Shown: positions 1 to 9,390 of the stretch, in pieces | Position numbering within the stretch: position 1 is the first letter of the stretch | Layout: every line of letters begins with the position of its first letter | Origin: Lonicera japonica | Lineage: Eukaryota > Streptophyta > Magnoliopsida > Dipsacales > Caprifoliaceae | Length of the DNA: 64,000 nt | Assembly: GCA_021464415.1 (NCBI GenBank) | Contig: JAKCWG010000742.1 | Location: 310,001-374,000, forward strand | Direction of reading: 5' to 3' | Program-made: the position numbers and the translations under genes | Notes under the pieces: generated by a model | What the model saw: the letters and a program-made list of their open reading frames with translations, nothing else | The model's database searches: none | What the model was told of the DNA's origin: nothing

Positions 1-147
1 TGTAATGGAAGAACTTATGTTACACTGTCCAAGTTGCTTCGAATATGTCAATTGGAAACGAAGGAATGTGCTTCACGTTGCTATAGAGCATGAGCAGAAG
101 GCTGTGATTGAATACCTCTTTGAAGTGTGTCCAACCATAGTCGACAG

Positions 148-436
148 TGTTAGAAATGATGATATTGAATGATGATATTCTCCAACATAAATTAGCATTA
201 TTATTTGTAATTATTAAAGTTTAGAATTATTCTTCTTTTCCTTTATTCCCTCCTCCATGTTTCCCTCCTTGTCTCCTCCTTTCTTCCTCATTTTAGGCTT
301 CTTGTTTCCTTCTTTACTTGTATATATATTCATGTCAATTCCATTGTAAAAGCATGAAAAGATTGTAACAATGTAATCCATTATGGAATTCTTGCTCATT
401 ATAATTTCTCTATTTCTTGTGTTGTATAATTTAACA
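148..436 (+). repeat. 5' LTR of LOB-carrying retrotransposon
   Basis: 289 bp beginning TGTTAGAAATG and ending TATAATTTAACA. It matches 2653-2941 with no difference found by eye. It is pyrimidine-rich in the middle, with TATATATATT near 330. Confidence 0.93.
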
Positions 437-448
437 TGGTATCAGAGG
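437..448 (+). promoter_or_regulatory. Primer binding site, initiator-Met tRNA type
   Basis: TGGTATCAGAGG lies immediately 3' of the 5' LTR. The first 11 bases match the usual plant Copia primer site for tRNA-iMet. Confidence 0.85.
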
Positions 449-639
449 ACAACCTCGCCACTAGCCACCACGACCTCGCCACCAACCACCAGCCACCACA
501 CAACCTCGCCACCAAGCCACCACACCTATCACCATTATCAAACAAATCAAATACGCCTCCAAACACTACTCGAATCAGACTTTACGCAGCAAACCTGTTC
601 AAATAAAACCACGTCCAAATAATTATTATTGAAGCATTC

Positions 640-705
640 AGCCTGGCTGGCAAGACCATCAGGTAACCACAGCTTAGTGCAAGGTTCGATTCCTACTAAT
701 AGCAT
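640..705 (+). other. tRNA-like (SINE-type) segment with a B-box match
   Basis: GCCTGGCTGGCAAGACC at about 640 and GGTTCGATTCC at 681 are spaced like the A and B boxes of a tRNA-derived pol III promoter. No cloverleaf or SINE tail could be confirmed, so this may be a decayed tRNA/SINE piece or coincidence. Confidence 0.35.
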
Positions 706-764
706 TTTATTTTTCCTCTATTTCCTTACAAACTGCAACTGCCACATCATTGACACACAAGCGC

Positions 765-1078
765 CACGTGTCAGCCACGCCAGCGCACATGACATCCAGT
801 CAGTGCCACGTGGCATCCAGTCAGCGCCACGTGTCCGCCACGTGACATCCAGTCAGCGCCACGTGACATCCAGTCAGCACCGCGTGGCATCCAGTCAGTG
901 CCACGTGTACGCCACGTGACATCCAGTCAGCGCCACGTGGCATCCAGTCAGCGCCACGTGTCCGCCACGTGACATCCAGTCAGCGCCACGTGGCATCCAG
1001 TCAGTGCCACGTGGCATCCAGTCAGCGCCACGTGTCCGCCACGTGACATCCAGTCAGCGCCACGTGTCAGTCACGTGT
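765..1078 (+). promoter_or_regulatory. Array of 16 CACGTG (G-box) palindromes
   Basis: I count sixteen perfect CACGTG hexamers in about 314 bp. They sit in alternating units of the type GCCACGTGRCATCCAGTCAGC (about 21 bp) and GCCACGTGTCC (11 bp), with one degenerate unit (CCGCGTGG near 880). CACGTG is the core bound by plant bZIP and bHLH (including PIF/MYC) factors, and the flanking GCCACGTG[GT] form fits strong bZIP/ABRE-type sites. The array lies about 500 bp upstream of the LOB-domain start codon. Enhancer activity is inferred only. Confidence 0.8.
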
Positions 1079-1582
1079 CAGCCACGTCAGCGGTTAACGC
1101 TGTTTGCTTGCCGTCAGAATTGACGGAATATTCCAGACACCGTCAGATATATTTACAATTTCACCCCTGTACTTTCTGATATTTCTATTCTAGCCCCTAA
1201 ACCTTCTTATTTTCCTATTCTAACATCAAGAGCCGTTGATCTCATTGCACCACTCATCCACTCGTTCAACTTCCCGATTCTCTCCTCCGTCAATCCCAAG
1301 CAACACCGTCCATTTCCTCAGTCATACCATAACCGACAACCCCTAATCCATACCATAACCGACAACCCGCAAATTCCGTAAACTCCAGACCCTCGCCATC
1401 ATCAAATGCCGACATCTTTTTGCTCCGACCTCGAAATTCGAAATTCAAATTTCGAGATCGGCGCCTTTAACCCTTTCACCAGCTTCCTGCCATTAAAATC
1501 AAAACACACCATCCTCACTGCAAATCACCCAATAGCACCATCCTCACTGCAAATCTCCCATTCAAATCCAATACAAACAGCC

Positions 1583-2677
1583 ATGTCGATCAGCATACGC
1601 CAGCGAGGTACTCCATGTCCTGCCTGCTCTTTTCGCCGCAGAGCTTGTCCTCCTTCTTGTGAATCAGTTAAAATCTTTCCAAATGCGTATCATCGTCGAG
1701 ATTATCACACAATCTTTTCCGTTTTCGGGGTAAAAAGTGTTGAATTCTTTTTACAACACGTACCGGATCACAAACATCGTGAAACTCTCGATTCGTTTCT
1801 CTTTGAAGCTAAGGCAAGAATCCTAAATCCTGCTGGTGGATGCGCTGCCCTCCTTACCTCTCTTGATCAAAAGCTTGAGGCTCTGCAGTCACGAATGACG
1901 GCGTTGGAGGCTCGACTGGACAGCGAGTCTCCCAGGGTTAATCCGTCATTTTCCTTTGTCCCTCCTGCAAGTTCCTCAAGGGCCAATCCATCCGACTCCC
2001 TTGCTCACCCACCAGGCTCCTTCGCTTCTCCATCCGGCTCTGGTCGACGCCGCCACCGTTCGACCGGAAAACTGCCGGAGAAATCTCCAGCCTCCAGGTC
2101 ATTTGCCTACCCATCCGGCTCCTTTACTCACCCATCCGGCTCCTTTGCCTCTCCACCTGGCCCCTTTAACCCTCCTGCAAGTTCCTCAAGGGCCAATCCA
2201 TCCGACTCCCTTGCTCACCCACCAGGCTCCTTCGCTTCTCCATCCGGCTTCTTTACTCACCCATCCGGCTCCTTTGCCTCTCCACCTGGCTCCTTTAACC
2301 CTCCTGCAAGTTCCTCAAGGGCCAATCCATCTGACTCCCTTGCTCACCCACCAGGCTCCTTCGCTTCTCCATCCGGCTCCTTTACTCACCCATCCGGCTC
2401 CTTTGCCTCTCCACCTGGCTCCTTTAACCCTCCTGCAAGTTCCTCAAGGGCCAATCCATCCGACTCCCTTGCTCACCCACCAGGCTCCTTCGCTTCTCCA
2501 TCTGGCCCCTCAGAGAATCCTCTAGAACCTGGGGTTCTTCCGACCCAGGAAGATTTGTTGGAGATCATCTCATGTAGTAAAAGGACGCTTTCAGGATTTG
2601 CTTTCCAAACTCAAGCTGACCGCCCATTTGCCACCTTGAGTTTGAAGGGGGGTGTTAGAAATGATGATATTGAATGA
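1583..2677 (+). CDS. LOB-domain (LBD) protein carried by the retrotransposon
   Basis: LBD proteins are plant-specific DNA-binding transcription factors. From the ATG at 1583 (MSISIRQRG) the zinc-finger C block is CPAC-x6-C-x3-C, exactly the CX2CX6CX3C signature, with Cys at residues 12, 15, 22 and 26. A GAS-like block follows (FSVFGVKSVEFFL, then FEAKARILNPAGGC with the conserved Pro and Gly-Cys). Then comes a Leu heptad stretch (LDQKLEALQSRMTALEARL). No intron interrupts the domain, although many LBD genes have one inside it, so capture from a spliced transcript is plausible. The C-terminal half is a Pro/Ser/Phe-rich repeat of 43 residues. The last residues come from Copia-type 3' sequence and the stop lies in the 3' LTR. 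An upstream in-frame ATG at 1406 would add 59 residues; I prefer 1583 because known LBD proteins start shortly before the C block. Whether it is expressed is unknown. Confidence 0.8.
   Translation: MSISIRQRGTPCPACSFRRRACPPSCESVKIFPNAYHRRDYHTIFSVFGVKSVEFFLQHVPDHKHRETLDSFLFEAKARILNPAGGCAALLTSLDQKLEALQSRMTALEARLDSESPRVNPSFSFVPPASSSRANPSDSLAHPPGSFASPSGSGRRRHRSTGKLPEKSPASRSFAYPSGSFTHPSGSFASPPGPFNPPASSSRANPSDSLAHPPGSFASPSGFFTHPSGSFASPPGSFNPPASSSRANPSDSLAHPPGSFASPSGSFTHPSGSFASPPGSFNPPASSSRANPSDSLAHPPGSFASPSGPSENPLEPGVLPTQEDLLEIISCSKRTLSGFAFQTQADRPFATLSLKGGVRNDDIE
1961..2512 (+). repeat. 129-bp coding minisatellite in the LBD tail
   Basis: Units begin CCTCCTGCAAGTTCC at 1961, 2171, 2300 and 2429. 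The last two spacings are exactly 129 bp. The first is 210 bp because it holds an 81-bp unique segment. All spacings are multiples of three, so the 43-residue unit (PPASSSRANPSDSLAHPPGS and on) stays in frame. Each unit contains smaller CAYCCATCCGGCTCC-like subrepeats. The last unit is truncated. Confidence 0.9.
2641..2652 (+). promoter_or_regulatory. Polypurine tract
   Basis: TTTGAAGGGGGG directly precedes the 3' LTR, the expected plus-strand primer position. Confidence 0.85.
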
Positions 2678-2941
2678 TGATATTCTCCAACATAAATTAG
2701 CATTATTATTTGTAATTATTAAAGTTTAGAATTATTCTTCTTTTCCTTTATTCCCTCCTCCATGTTTCCCTCCTTGTCTCCTCCTTTCTTCCTCATTTTA
2801 GGCTTCTTGTTTCCTTCTTTACTTGTATATATATTCATGTCAATTCCATTGTAAAAGCATGAAAAGATTGTAACAATGTAATCCATTATGGAATTCTTGC
2901 TCATTATAATTTCTCTATTTCTTGTGTTGTATAATTTAACA
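2653..2941 (+). repeat. 3' LTR of LOB-carrying retrotransposon
   Basis: 289 bp, reads identical to the 5' LTR. The LOB-domain frame runs 25 bp into it before its stop codon. Confidence 0.93.
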
Positions 2942-2946
2942 GACAG
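2942..2946. repeat. Target-site duplication GACAG (partner at 143-147)
   Basis: GACAG ends the upstream ankyrin exon half and begins the downstream half. In copy D the uninterrupted sequence is GTCGACAGATTAAT, so the pre-insertion state is known directly. Confidence 0.92.
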
Positions 2947-3133
2947 ATTAATAATTGAGAAGGATAGAGATGGAAACACACCTCTTCATCTGCTTGCTAC
3001 TTCCAATTGTTTTGTACCAAAACTCATACAACATCCTATGGCTGACAAGGGAGCCCTCAACAACAAGGGTTTCACTCCACTGGACTTGGTAATCTACGAT
3101 GATGACGAATCTTCTACGCCAGATCATGCAAAG

Positions 3134-3771
3134 GTAATCCCTTAATCTACGGATGATGCTGAGATTCAATTTACATCTGTGTAAAATAAAGAAGTTACAC
3201 TCACTAATAACCTTCTTTTCCTTATATATATATACAAGAACATTCACACATTATTGTTAAAAAAAATTTGAAATTAAATCTATATAACTTGTACACGCAT
3301 CACATGTGCATGGTTTGCTAGCGTGTACATGTATATATACACAGTTGTAACCCGTACCAAAATCACTATCAACTATTCAAAACTCTGGTAAATGTCAGCT
3401 ACACAATTATTTATCCCTTATACATTGTAAGATTCAAAAACAATTGCCCCTTATGATATAGAGATATTACATATTTAGTCCTTTACTTAATTGTCTTAAC
3501 TTTTCTCAACCTAAAATCTTCTTTCAAGATTAATAACAAAATTAATTTGGTGTGCCCAGTACTTTATTTTGTATCAACAACAAAAGCCTTAGCAGTGATT
3601 TGATCTTCTTGGTTTTAATAACAGAAAAGTCATGTATGAAGTAATTAGTATCCATGTTACATTAGGTGACGTTCGGCTTGAATAATGGAGTGGAAACATT
3701 AATTCAGAGAGAGAGAGAGAGAAACTATGGTCATTTCCATTTTTTTTTAAAGCAATTTTTTCAATTTTCAG
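3134..3771 (+). other. Last intron of ankyrin-PGG copy A
   Basis: Donor AAG|GTAATC and acceptor TTTTCAG|GGTGAAA keep phase 0 between PDHAK and GEIAEELKHV. The intron aligns with those of copies C, D and E (shared TAACAAAATTAATTTGGTG and GAGAGAGAGA stretches). Confidence 0.8.
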
Positions 3772-4368
3772 GGTGAAATAGCAGAAGAGTTGAAACATGT
3801 TGGTGCTATTTTGCACAAAAGAGCTGCTCCTGTTCCTCCTTGGCTTGTTTTTAAATATTTTGACAAGAATTGGTTTGATAGTATAAAGAAAATGACTAAA
3901 AATCACATGATAGTGGCTGCACTCATAGCGACAATAGCCTTTACAGCCGGATTTACGATGCCTGGTGGTTATATTCAAAGTGGCAATCAATATGAAGGGT
4001 TGGCCGTTCTTAGTACAAAATCAGTTGCTTTCCAAGCATTTATTATTTCTGATGCTATAGCACTGCTATTCTCTACTAGTGCTTTATTTATCTACTTAGT
4101 TGGCGCAATTTGTGACGCATTAAAGTTTCGCAACGATGGCCTAAAAGCATATTGTCTTGGATTATTTGCAATAAGTGGCTTGCTTTGCAATATGTTAGGC
4201 CTCGGAGCAATGATAGTTGCTTTTATTACAGGGACATATGCCGTGTTACAACATGCATACGCCCTTGCAATTGGGACCTGTGTTATTGTGTGTTGCGCGT
4301 TTGCCTTACATTCGTTTGTGGTGTTCATCCTGATAAAACCTTTTCTGGAAGGGAATATACATTTTTAA
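3772..4368 (+). CDS. PGG-domain exon of copy A
   Basis: 198 open residues: GEIAEELKHVGAILHKR, a short variable linker (PVPPWLVFKYFDKNWFD), then the PGG domain. Visible features are NHMIVAALIATIAFTAGFTM, MPGGY, the FQAFIISDAIALLFSTSALF helix and GLLCNMLGLGAMIVAFITGTY, about four membrane helices in all. Stop at 4366-4368. PGG domains anchor ACD6/ITN1-like proteins in membranes. The exon has no lesion of its own; its gene is broken upstream by the retrotransposon. Confidence 0.85.
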   Translation, partial: GEIAEELKHVGAILHKRAAPVPPWLVFKYFDKNWFDSIKKMTKNHMIVAALIATIAFTAGFTMPGGYIQSGNQYEGLAVLSTKSVAFQAFIISDAIALLFSTSALFIYLVGAICDALKFRNDGLKAYCLGLFAISGLLCNMLGLGAMIVAFITGTYAVLQHAYALAIGTCVIVCCAFALHSFVVFILIKPFLEGNIHF

Positions 4369-5570
4369 TTTGTTTCGATGAGGCGGGTGGTAAATGTTAG
4401 CAAATTACAATACCGGTCAGTGTTCAAGTTTCTCTATTATTTTAGAGATGTAGTGCATGCCAATAGGCAAATAATCATTATAAGAGGCTAGAAATTACTG
4501 TTTGTTATTTTCCTTTTCTCTTTACCTTGTTCAGTAAGTACGTCCTCTTTTGGGAATTTTTTATTTTTTTATGTTTCCTATACGAAATTCTATGTTATTG
4601 AGGATGAAATATAAATTCTTTTTCTTGCTAAAATTAAATGTCTCATTTTTATAAAAAAATGTTCCTGACCTTGAACCAGCTGCTCCTAGTGAACAAAACT
4701 ATAGGATATTGTGGAAATGGCTGACAATCACTTGTTAGCGTTTGTATTTACAGCTGAATTTATGAAGTCCTTCTACTGTTCTTTAAAGGGCCTTCTGAGA
4801 AAATGTAAAACATGGCCCTTTTATATAATTACATGAATAAGTATAAAATCATTTTAATTTACAATGAAAGAATAATATGGACTTTAACACAAACACGCAT
4901 AAATATTTGAGAAAGATTATACTATGAGCCTTTTGTATACGATGAATTTTATGTGTTAAAAAGTACACAAGGAGAAAGAAATGAACATTTTAGTATAGAA
5001 GACACAAATTTGCTGCTCCAAGAAAAACAAAGTGTGTAATGGATAAAAGATTATGTAGTTCTTGTAGTAAAATATATATATATATATATATTAACTTTTT
5101 TAGAGAGAAAAATAGTACTCTTAACACAAGTTACGGACTATTATAATATTATACACACTAGTTCTGTTGAAGCATCACAATATAAGTACTACAATAGCAA
5201 CGAGTACTTTAGTTCAAAAATAATAATGATATCAAAACTGATATTAAATTAACGATATCAAAGTTCCAGAAAATTTCTATTGTTTTGGATACCAAGCAAA
5301 ATAATTTTACCATTAATAATACCAATGGTGAGGAGTGAATGAATTAACATGCATTGGCGTAGAGACCCATCTCTAAATTGTAAACCTTCCAAAATATAAT
5401 GATTTACAATAACAACAAATAATAGTGTACTACTATTAAGTCTATATAACCAACATTGTAAAAACAATATTAACAAAGTAATAATGCCAAAATAAAATCT
5501 TACGCTTGTCAAAACGAACTATAAAAAATATTTTATAAATGAAACGATAGTACCATTAACTTGATAGGGA

Positions 5571-5750
5571 AATTTTGGGTTGAGGCGCGGACTAGGTCGC
5601 TCTCTTTAAGACGTTTCCCGGCTCTGCCCAAATTGTGTGCTTGCAGTTCGTAAATGCCACGCCGTCCCCAGGAAACAACAAGCTCCAGAATCCCCTCTGC
5701 CTCGATTTTCCTTGCATGTCGAAAAATCGGAATACTAACACCCATGATAA
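5571..5750. other. GC-richer block of unknown nature
   Basis: About 180 bp with clearly higher GC than its surroundings. The minus strand reads openly for about 70 codons from an ATG at 5745 (MGVSIPIFRHARKIEAEG), but I recognise no family. It could be a decayed exon or a piece of an element. Confidence 0.3.
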
Positions 5751-6546
5751 TTAATGCTCGAAATCGGTAGACAAATTTCGTTGAAGAGAACGAAGGAATT
5801 TTTTTTCTTTGGTGGTCTCGGTTTCTTAAAAAAATTAAGAAAAGAAACCTCTTTTTATTTGCTCACTAAAAGAAGAAAAATTAAATTTTCTTCCCCAAAA
5901 TTGTTTTTCTTTATATTCACGGTTAGCTTAAGAATATGATTTTTTATTTTTATTTTTAATTTATTCTCTCACATTCTTCAAAAAAAAAGAGAAAGTAATA
6001 TATATATATATACATACATACAAACACAACTTGAACAATAAGTGTAGAAAAATAAGGATGCACTCTCCATTTCCTTTGGCTCAAGCTAACCATATTTAGT
6101 GAGAGAGAGAGAGTGGAGTTGTTGGCCAAAATTAGTGGGAGAGTGAAAATCTCTTTGTTGGAGATTTAGTCAAAATTTTCAAATTCTAAATATCTAAATA
6201 AATTTTATTTAATAAAATAAAATTTTCAAATATATTTTGTTCAAAAGAAAATATTCAAAGCAAGCCCGAGTCGGGTCGGTCCAGTACTCCAGTACGATCG
6301 TTGTGCACGTGTGGTAAGCCACATATATAACAGTACTCGTCCAATTATACGAAAATTAGGTAAACAAAATATTTATGTAAACTCATAAAAGAATTCACAT
6401 TCTCTAATGTAGGACATAGGTAATGAAGCTTGCTTTAATTATTTTTCAAAATACACACCAATTTCCAACAAGTTCTTTATCCCGTGCATTTACAAATTTG
6501 TAATGATATATATTGTATTTAATGAATTACAAAAACTTATATCTTT

Positions 6547-6566
6547 GGGGGGGGGGGGGGGGGGGG
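6547..6566 (+). repeat. Homopolymer run of 20 G
   Basis: Twenty consecutive G within AT-rich DNA; potentially quadruplex-forming. Its exact length is likely to vary or be misread. Confidence 0.9.
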
Positions 6567-7198
6567 TTTACAAATAGTCCATCGTTCCTCAATATCAACA
6601 TACAGTAATTGATACAACAATTAAATTAGATTGACACGTAACAATAGTTAAACAGACTGGATACAAACTTGACATGTACTAAATTAATCAAATAAAATAG
6701 TGATTATTACAAAGCCTCCAGAGGTAGCAAATGAAGCAGTGTATATAGCATTGGAATTGTGAGAACAAGAGGAAATTAGCAAGAACCTGTTATAAAATTA
6801 AAAGTCAATCATGTATTTTTATATATGTATAACGTGAAGTCAAATAAAAAATCCTGGAAAAGAGACATAACATAATCTAAAATTTGCATATTCAAAGTTA
6901 TCGTTACATGATCAAATTTGCACCCCAGAACCTTTAAGAACTTTGATATAAAATTAATTAAATGGAATTTTATTTGAAGAAATAATACAACAACCCATTA
7001 AGACAATAACATATTACGTGCTTAAACATGATACGGTAAAACTATTGCCAAAAAGTACTTTCTTAAATTTTGATAATTCTGGTAAAATAATAACAAGGTG
7101 CGACAACAATTTCTCTGCCTCTTCAATTGTTGGATTGACACAGTGATGATCACTTGGTTTCAAAGTATAAACTAAACATATGTGAATAAGGAGTGAAC

Positions 7199-7690
7199 CA
7201 TTTCATAATTTCAAAGAATTTGAGAAAATAATCAAATAGAGAAGAAGAGAAATGATACAAAGCATAAGACAAATAAAGACAATTCATATTCTAATTCGTA
7301 ATGAAACATCTTCGATCAATCCAAAGGATTTAAATAATACATGCATGCCTAAACGGTTGAAATCAAATTGCAGAACAAAACCAATTCATAAATCGTAGCA
7401 AAATTATTGCTGGGAGAGACAAGAATAATGAGTATAGATGTCCCTTCGATTCTTAAAAATAAAGAAATGTATGAGAACAAAATAATTAACTTACCATGGA
7501 AATTCTCACTTCATAATTTCAAAGAATTTAAGAGAAGAAGAAAGAGGAGGTTACAAAGTATAAGAGAAATAAAGACAATTCATATTCTAATTCGTAATGA
7601 AACATCTTCAATCCAAAGGATTTAAATAATACGTACATGCCTAAACTGTTGAAATCATATTGCAGAACAAAACCGATTCATAACTGAGTT
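7199..7690 (+). repeat. Two direct copies of a ~185-bp segment
   Basis: 7199-7398 and 7508-7690 share long stretches: TTCATAATTTCAAAGAATTT, ATAAAGACAATTCATATTCT, GGATTTAAATAATAC and TTGCAGAACAAAACC. Start-to-start spacing is about 310 bp. No coding content recognised. Confidence 0.8.
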
Positions 7691-8131
7691 TAGTAAAAGC
7701 ATTATTAGGTCTTTAAGATTTTCATCAAAAAAAGTTTAAGTCAAAGTAAAGAAGGGAAGAGGTAAATTTTTTTTTTACATTTAAATAATAATACGTAAAC
7801 ATACATTCCGATTAGCAATGGAGCAAAATTAATTGGATTGCTTGGGGAAAGATGAAAATAATAACAAAAGATATGATAGGCAAAGAAGGACAGATATAGA
7901 CTTTGAATTGAGGAGATATAACAAAAAAGGTCGTTTTCTATTTTTGAAAAAATGATGAGCGTTTTTTGTTTTCAAATTATAAAGAGAGAATTGAAGCAAG
8001 TGCTTTAAATTGTAGAGAGATGTGACACTTGGCGCTAAGAGAGAGAGAGAGAGAGAGAGGGGACAAATGGCGCAATATGGTGATATTCTTCCATTATATA
8101 TATTAGTTATATGATATGATATGATACATCT

Positions 8132-8634
8132 AGAGCCTATCAGACACTGACCAATCCTTACGGATTGGTCCTATCTTTAAAACACGGAGCCTTTATTTAA
8201 TTTACCAATACCTGTAACCAAACACAAGCCAAGCAGCTATATGCACAGACCAAACAAATATAATTTTCCCTTTCATTTTGCTGCTCTCAGTACGTTTCTT
8301 CTCCATCTCCTCCCCTGCGACCTCACTTCTCCCTCTCCTCCCCTGCGCCTCACTCATCCCTCTCCCTCTCTCTCACCGTCCACCACACCCACCTTCTTCC
8401 ACCGCTCGCCACTCCACCCGCCTACGACCACCTTTCGCCACTCCACCCACCTCCGTCCCCTACACCCACGCACCTCCGGCTCTCTCTGATCGCCACTCCA
8501 CCCACCCACCGTCCACTCCACCCACCCACTGTTCCCTACACCCAGCTTTCTCCCTCTCTATTCTCCCTCGCAAGCACGAATTAAGGTATTTGTCGATTTC
8601 CCTCTATTTTCCTCCAAAAATTCTAGGGCTCAAA
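8132..8634 (+). repeat. Left terminal inverted repeat of MULE
   Basis: Includes an inner hairpin (CCAATCCTTACGGATTGG) near the end, then a C/T-rich, CCACC-rich stretch (8280-8570), ending near TTCTAGGGCTC. It pairs with 10493-10965 on the opposite strand. Confidence 0.85.
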
Positions 8635-9142
8635 TAATGCAAAGACTAGGGCTCGTAAATAATGTAGAATGGTGTTGTGCTCGATTTCCCTCTTAATTTG
8701 AGACAGAGATTACATTACATTTTCTCTGTTGAATCCAAGTAAAATTGTTAGTCTTGACAGCATGAATAGACTAACTTGTTCTCAATTATTTCATGAAGAG
8801 AAATTGAGTTTGTTGGTAGTGATCACCAGCAGTGGCCTCTGGGTTAGCTTGTCCCAAAAAATGTGTATTGGCTTCAACTACAGGTCTAAGAATATTGGCT
8901 TCAACTGCAGGATTGGTGCATTTTTTTATTTACTGTTTTCTTTTAATTTCAAATATTGTATCTGCATTTTTGTTCTAGCAAACTACATACATGATATTAT
9001 TTGATTGGTGTTATATATTTTGGGTTGAAATTGTTTTAACTAGTCTGTCTCCTGTCCATCTGCAGCATATGATATTTGAATAATTGGTTTCTTTGCACTT
9101 AATGCTTGAAATTGATGTGTATTTATATTGACTCTGTCCTGC

Positions 9143-9390
9143 TTTGGTGCATTGGCTGTTAAAGTTTGAACTATAGTAGAATAAGTAATTTTTAAGGGTT
9201 GCTTCCTTGCCTCGAAATTTCCAAGCAGTATTTGGTGCATTGACTGTTAAAGTTTGAATTATAGTAGAGTAAGTAATTTTTGCTTGCTTGCCTGCCTTCA
9301 AATATGCCTGGTTTGGTGCCTTGAATTTTAAAAAGTTTGAAGTACAGTAGAATTAGTCATTTTTGGTGCTTACTTGCCTTGAAATATGCC
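9143..9390 (+). repeat. Three tandem ~81-88-bp units
   Basis: Units start with TTTGGTGC at 9143, 9231 and 9312 and contain TTAAAGTTTGAA, TATAGTAGA and TGCCT elements. The last unit runs into the 3' end of the FAR1 frame and supplies its stop codon. Confidence 0.75.

Larger units (their letters stand above)
148..2941 (+). mobile_element. Non-autonomous Copia-like LTR retrotransposon carrying a LOB-domain frame
   Basis: A 2794-bp element with 289-bp LTRs (TGTTAG...TTAACA) that read identical base by base. It has an initiator-Met-type primer binding site directly after the 5' LTR, a polypurine tract directly before the 3' LTR and a 5-bp target duplication (GACAG). No gag, protease, integrase, reverse transcriptase or RNase H is present. 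The last ~100 bp inside the 3' LTR resemble the 3' end of the full Copia element at 19430-19478 (both have CACCTTGAGTTTGA followed by a G run), supporting a Copia origin. The interior holds a tRNA-like stretch, a G-box array, a 5'-leader-like stretch (1140-1582) and a LOB-domain reading frame with a repeat-rich tail. It must depend on enzymes from another element. Identical LTRs and a perfect TSD imply a young insertion. Confidence 0.92.
1..4368 (+). pseudogene. Ankyrin-PGG gene copy A, split by an LTR retrotransposon
   Basis: ACD6/ITN1-type membrane protein with N-terminal ankyrin repeats and a C-terminal four-helix PGG domain. The 5' part lies outside the window. The ankyrin exon reads in frame from base 2 (CPSCFEYV, then NVLHVAIEHEQKAVIEYL) to 147. 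An LTR element occupies 148-2941 with duplicated GACAG. The exon resumes with DRLIIEKDRDGNTPLHLL and ends at 3133 (GCAAAG|GTAATC). The last exon is 3772-4368. Copy D at 57300-57628 is closely similar and lacks the insertion. If the element and one GACAG are ignored, every visible codon is open, so the insertion is the only lesion seen. Reading into the 5' LTR gives VRNDDIE and a stop. The family acts in membrane-linked defence, salicylate or ABA/ROS signalling in Arabidopsis; the role here is unknown. An insertion-free allele may still work. Confidence 0.85.
4369..8131. other. Gene-poor AT-rich spacer
   Basis: Holds the 3' flank of copy A, an (AT)n run near 5071-5091, a GC-richer block at 5571-5750, a G20 run at 6547, a direct repeat at 7199-7690 and a GA microsatellite near 8038-8060. 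The short open frames here show no recognisable domain. Confidence 0.6.

Noticed and set aside
629..919. Open frame through the G-box array
   Set aside because: Low-complexity product of the repeat units; no protein family resemblance.
765..1078. CRISPR-like regular repeats
   Set aside because: Units are contiguous and short, spacers are not unique, and the genome is a plant.
1956..2525. A 189-residue Pro/Leu/His-rich frame overlapping the LOB frame
   Set aside because: It exists because the 129-bp repeat has no stops in this frame; no domain and no independent start context.
5533..5745. A 70-residue minus-strand frame in a GC-richer block
   Set aside because: No recognised family; kept only as an anonymous block.
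8241..8637. Ser/Pro-rich frames in the MULE left TIR
   Set aside because: CT-rich terminal repeat; the same sequence recurs inverted at 10464-10856 and has no conserved domain.
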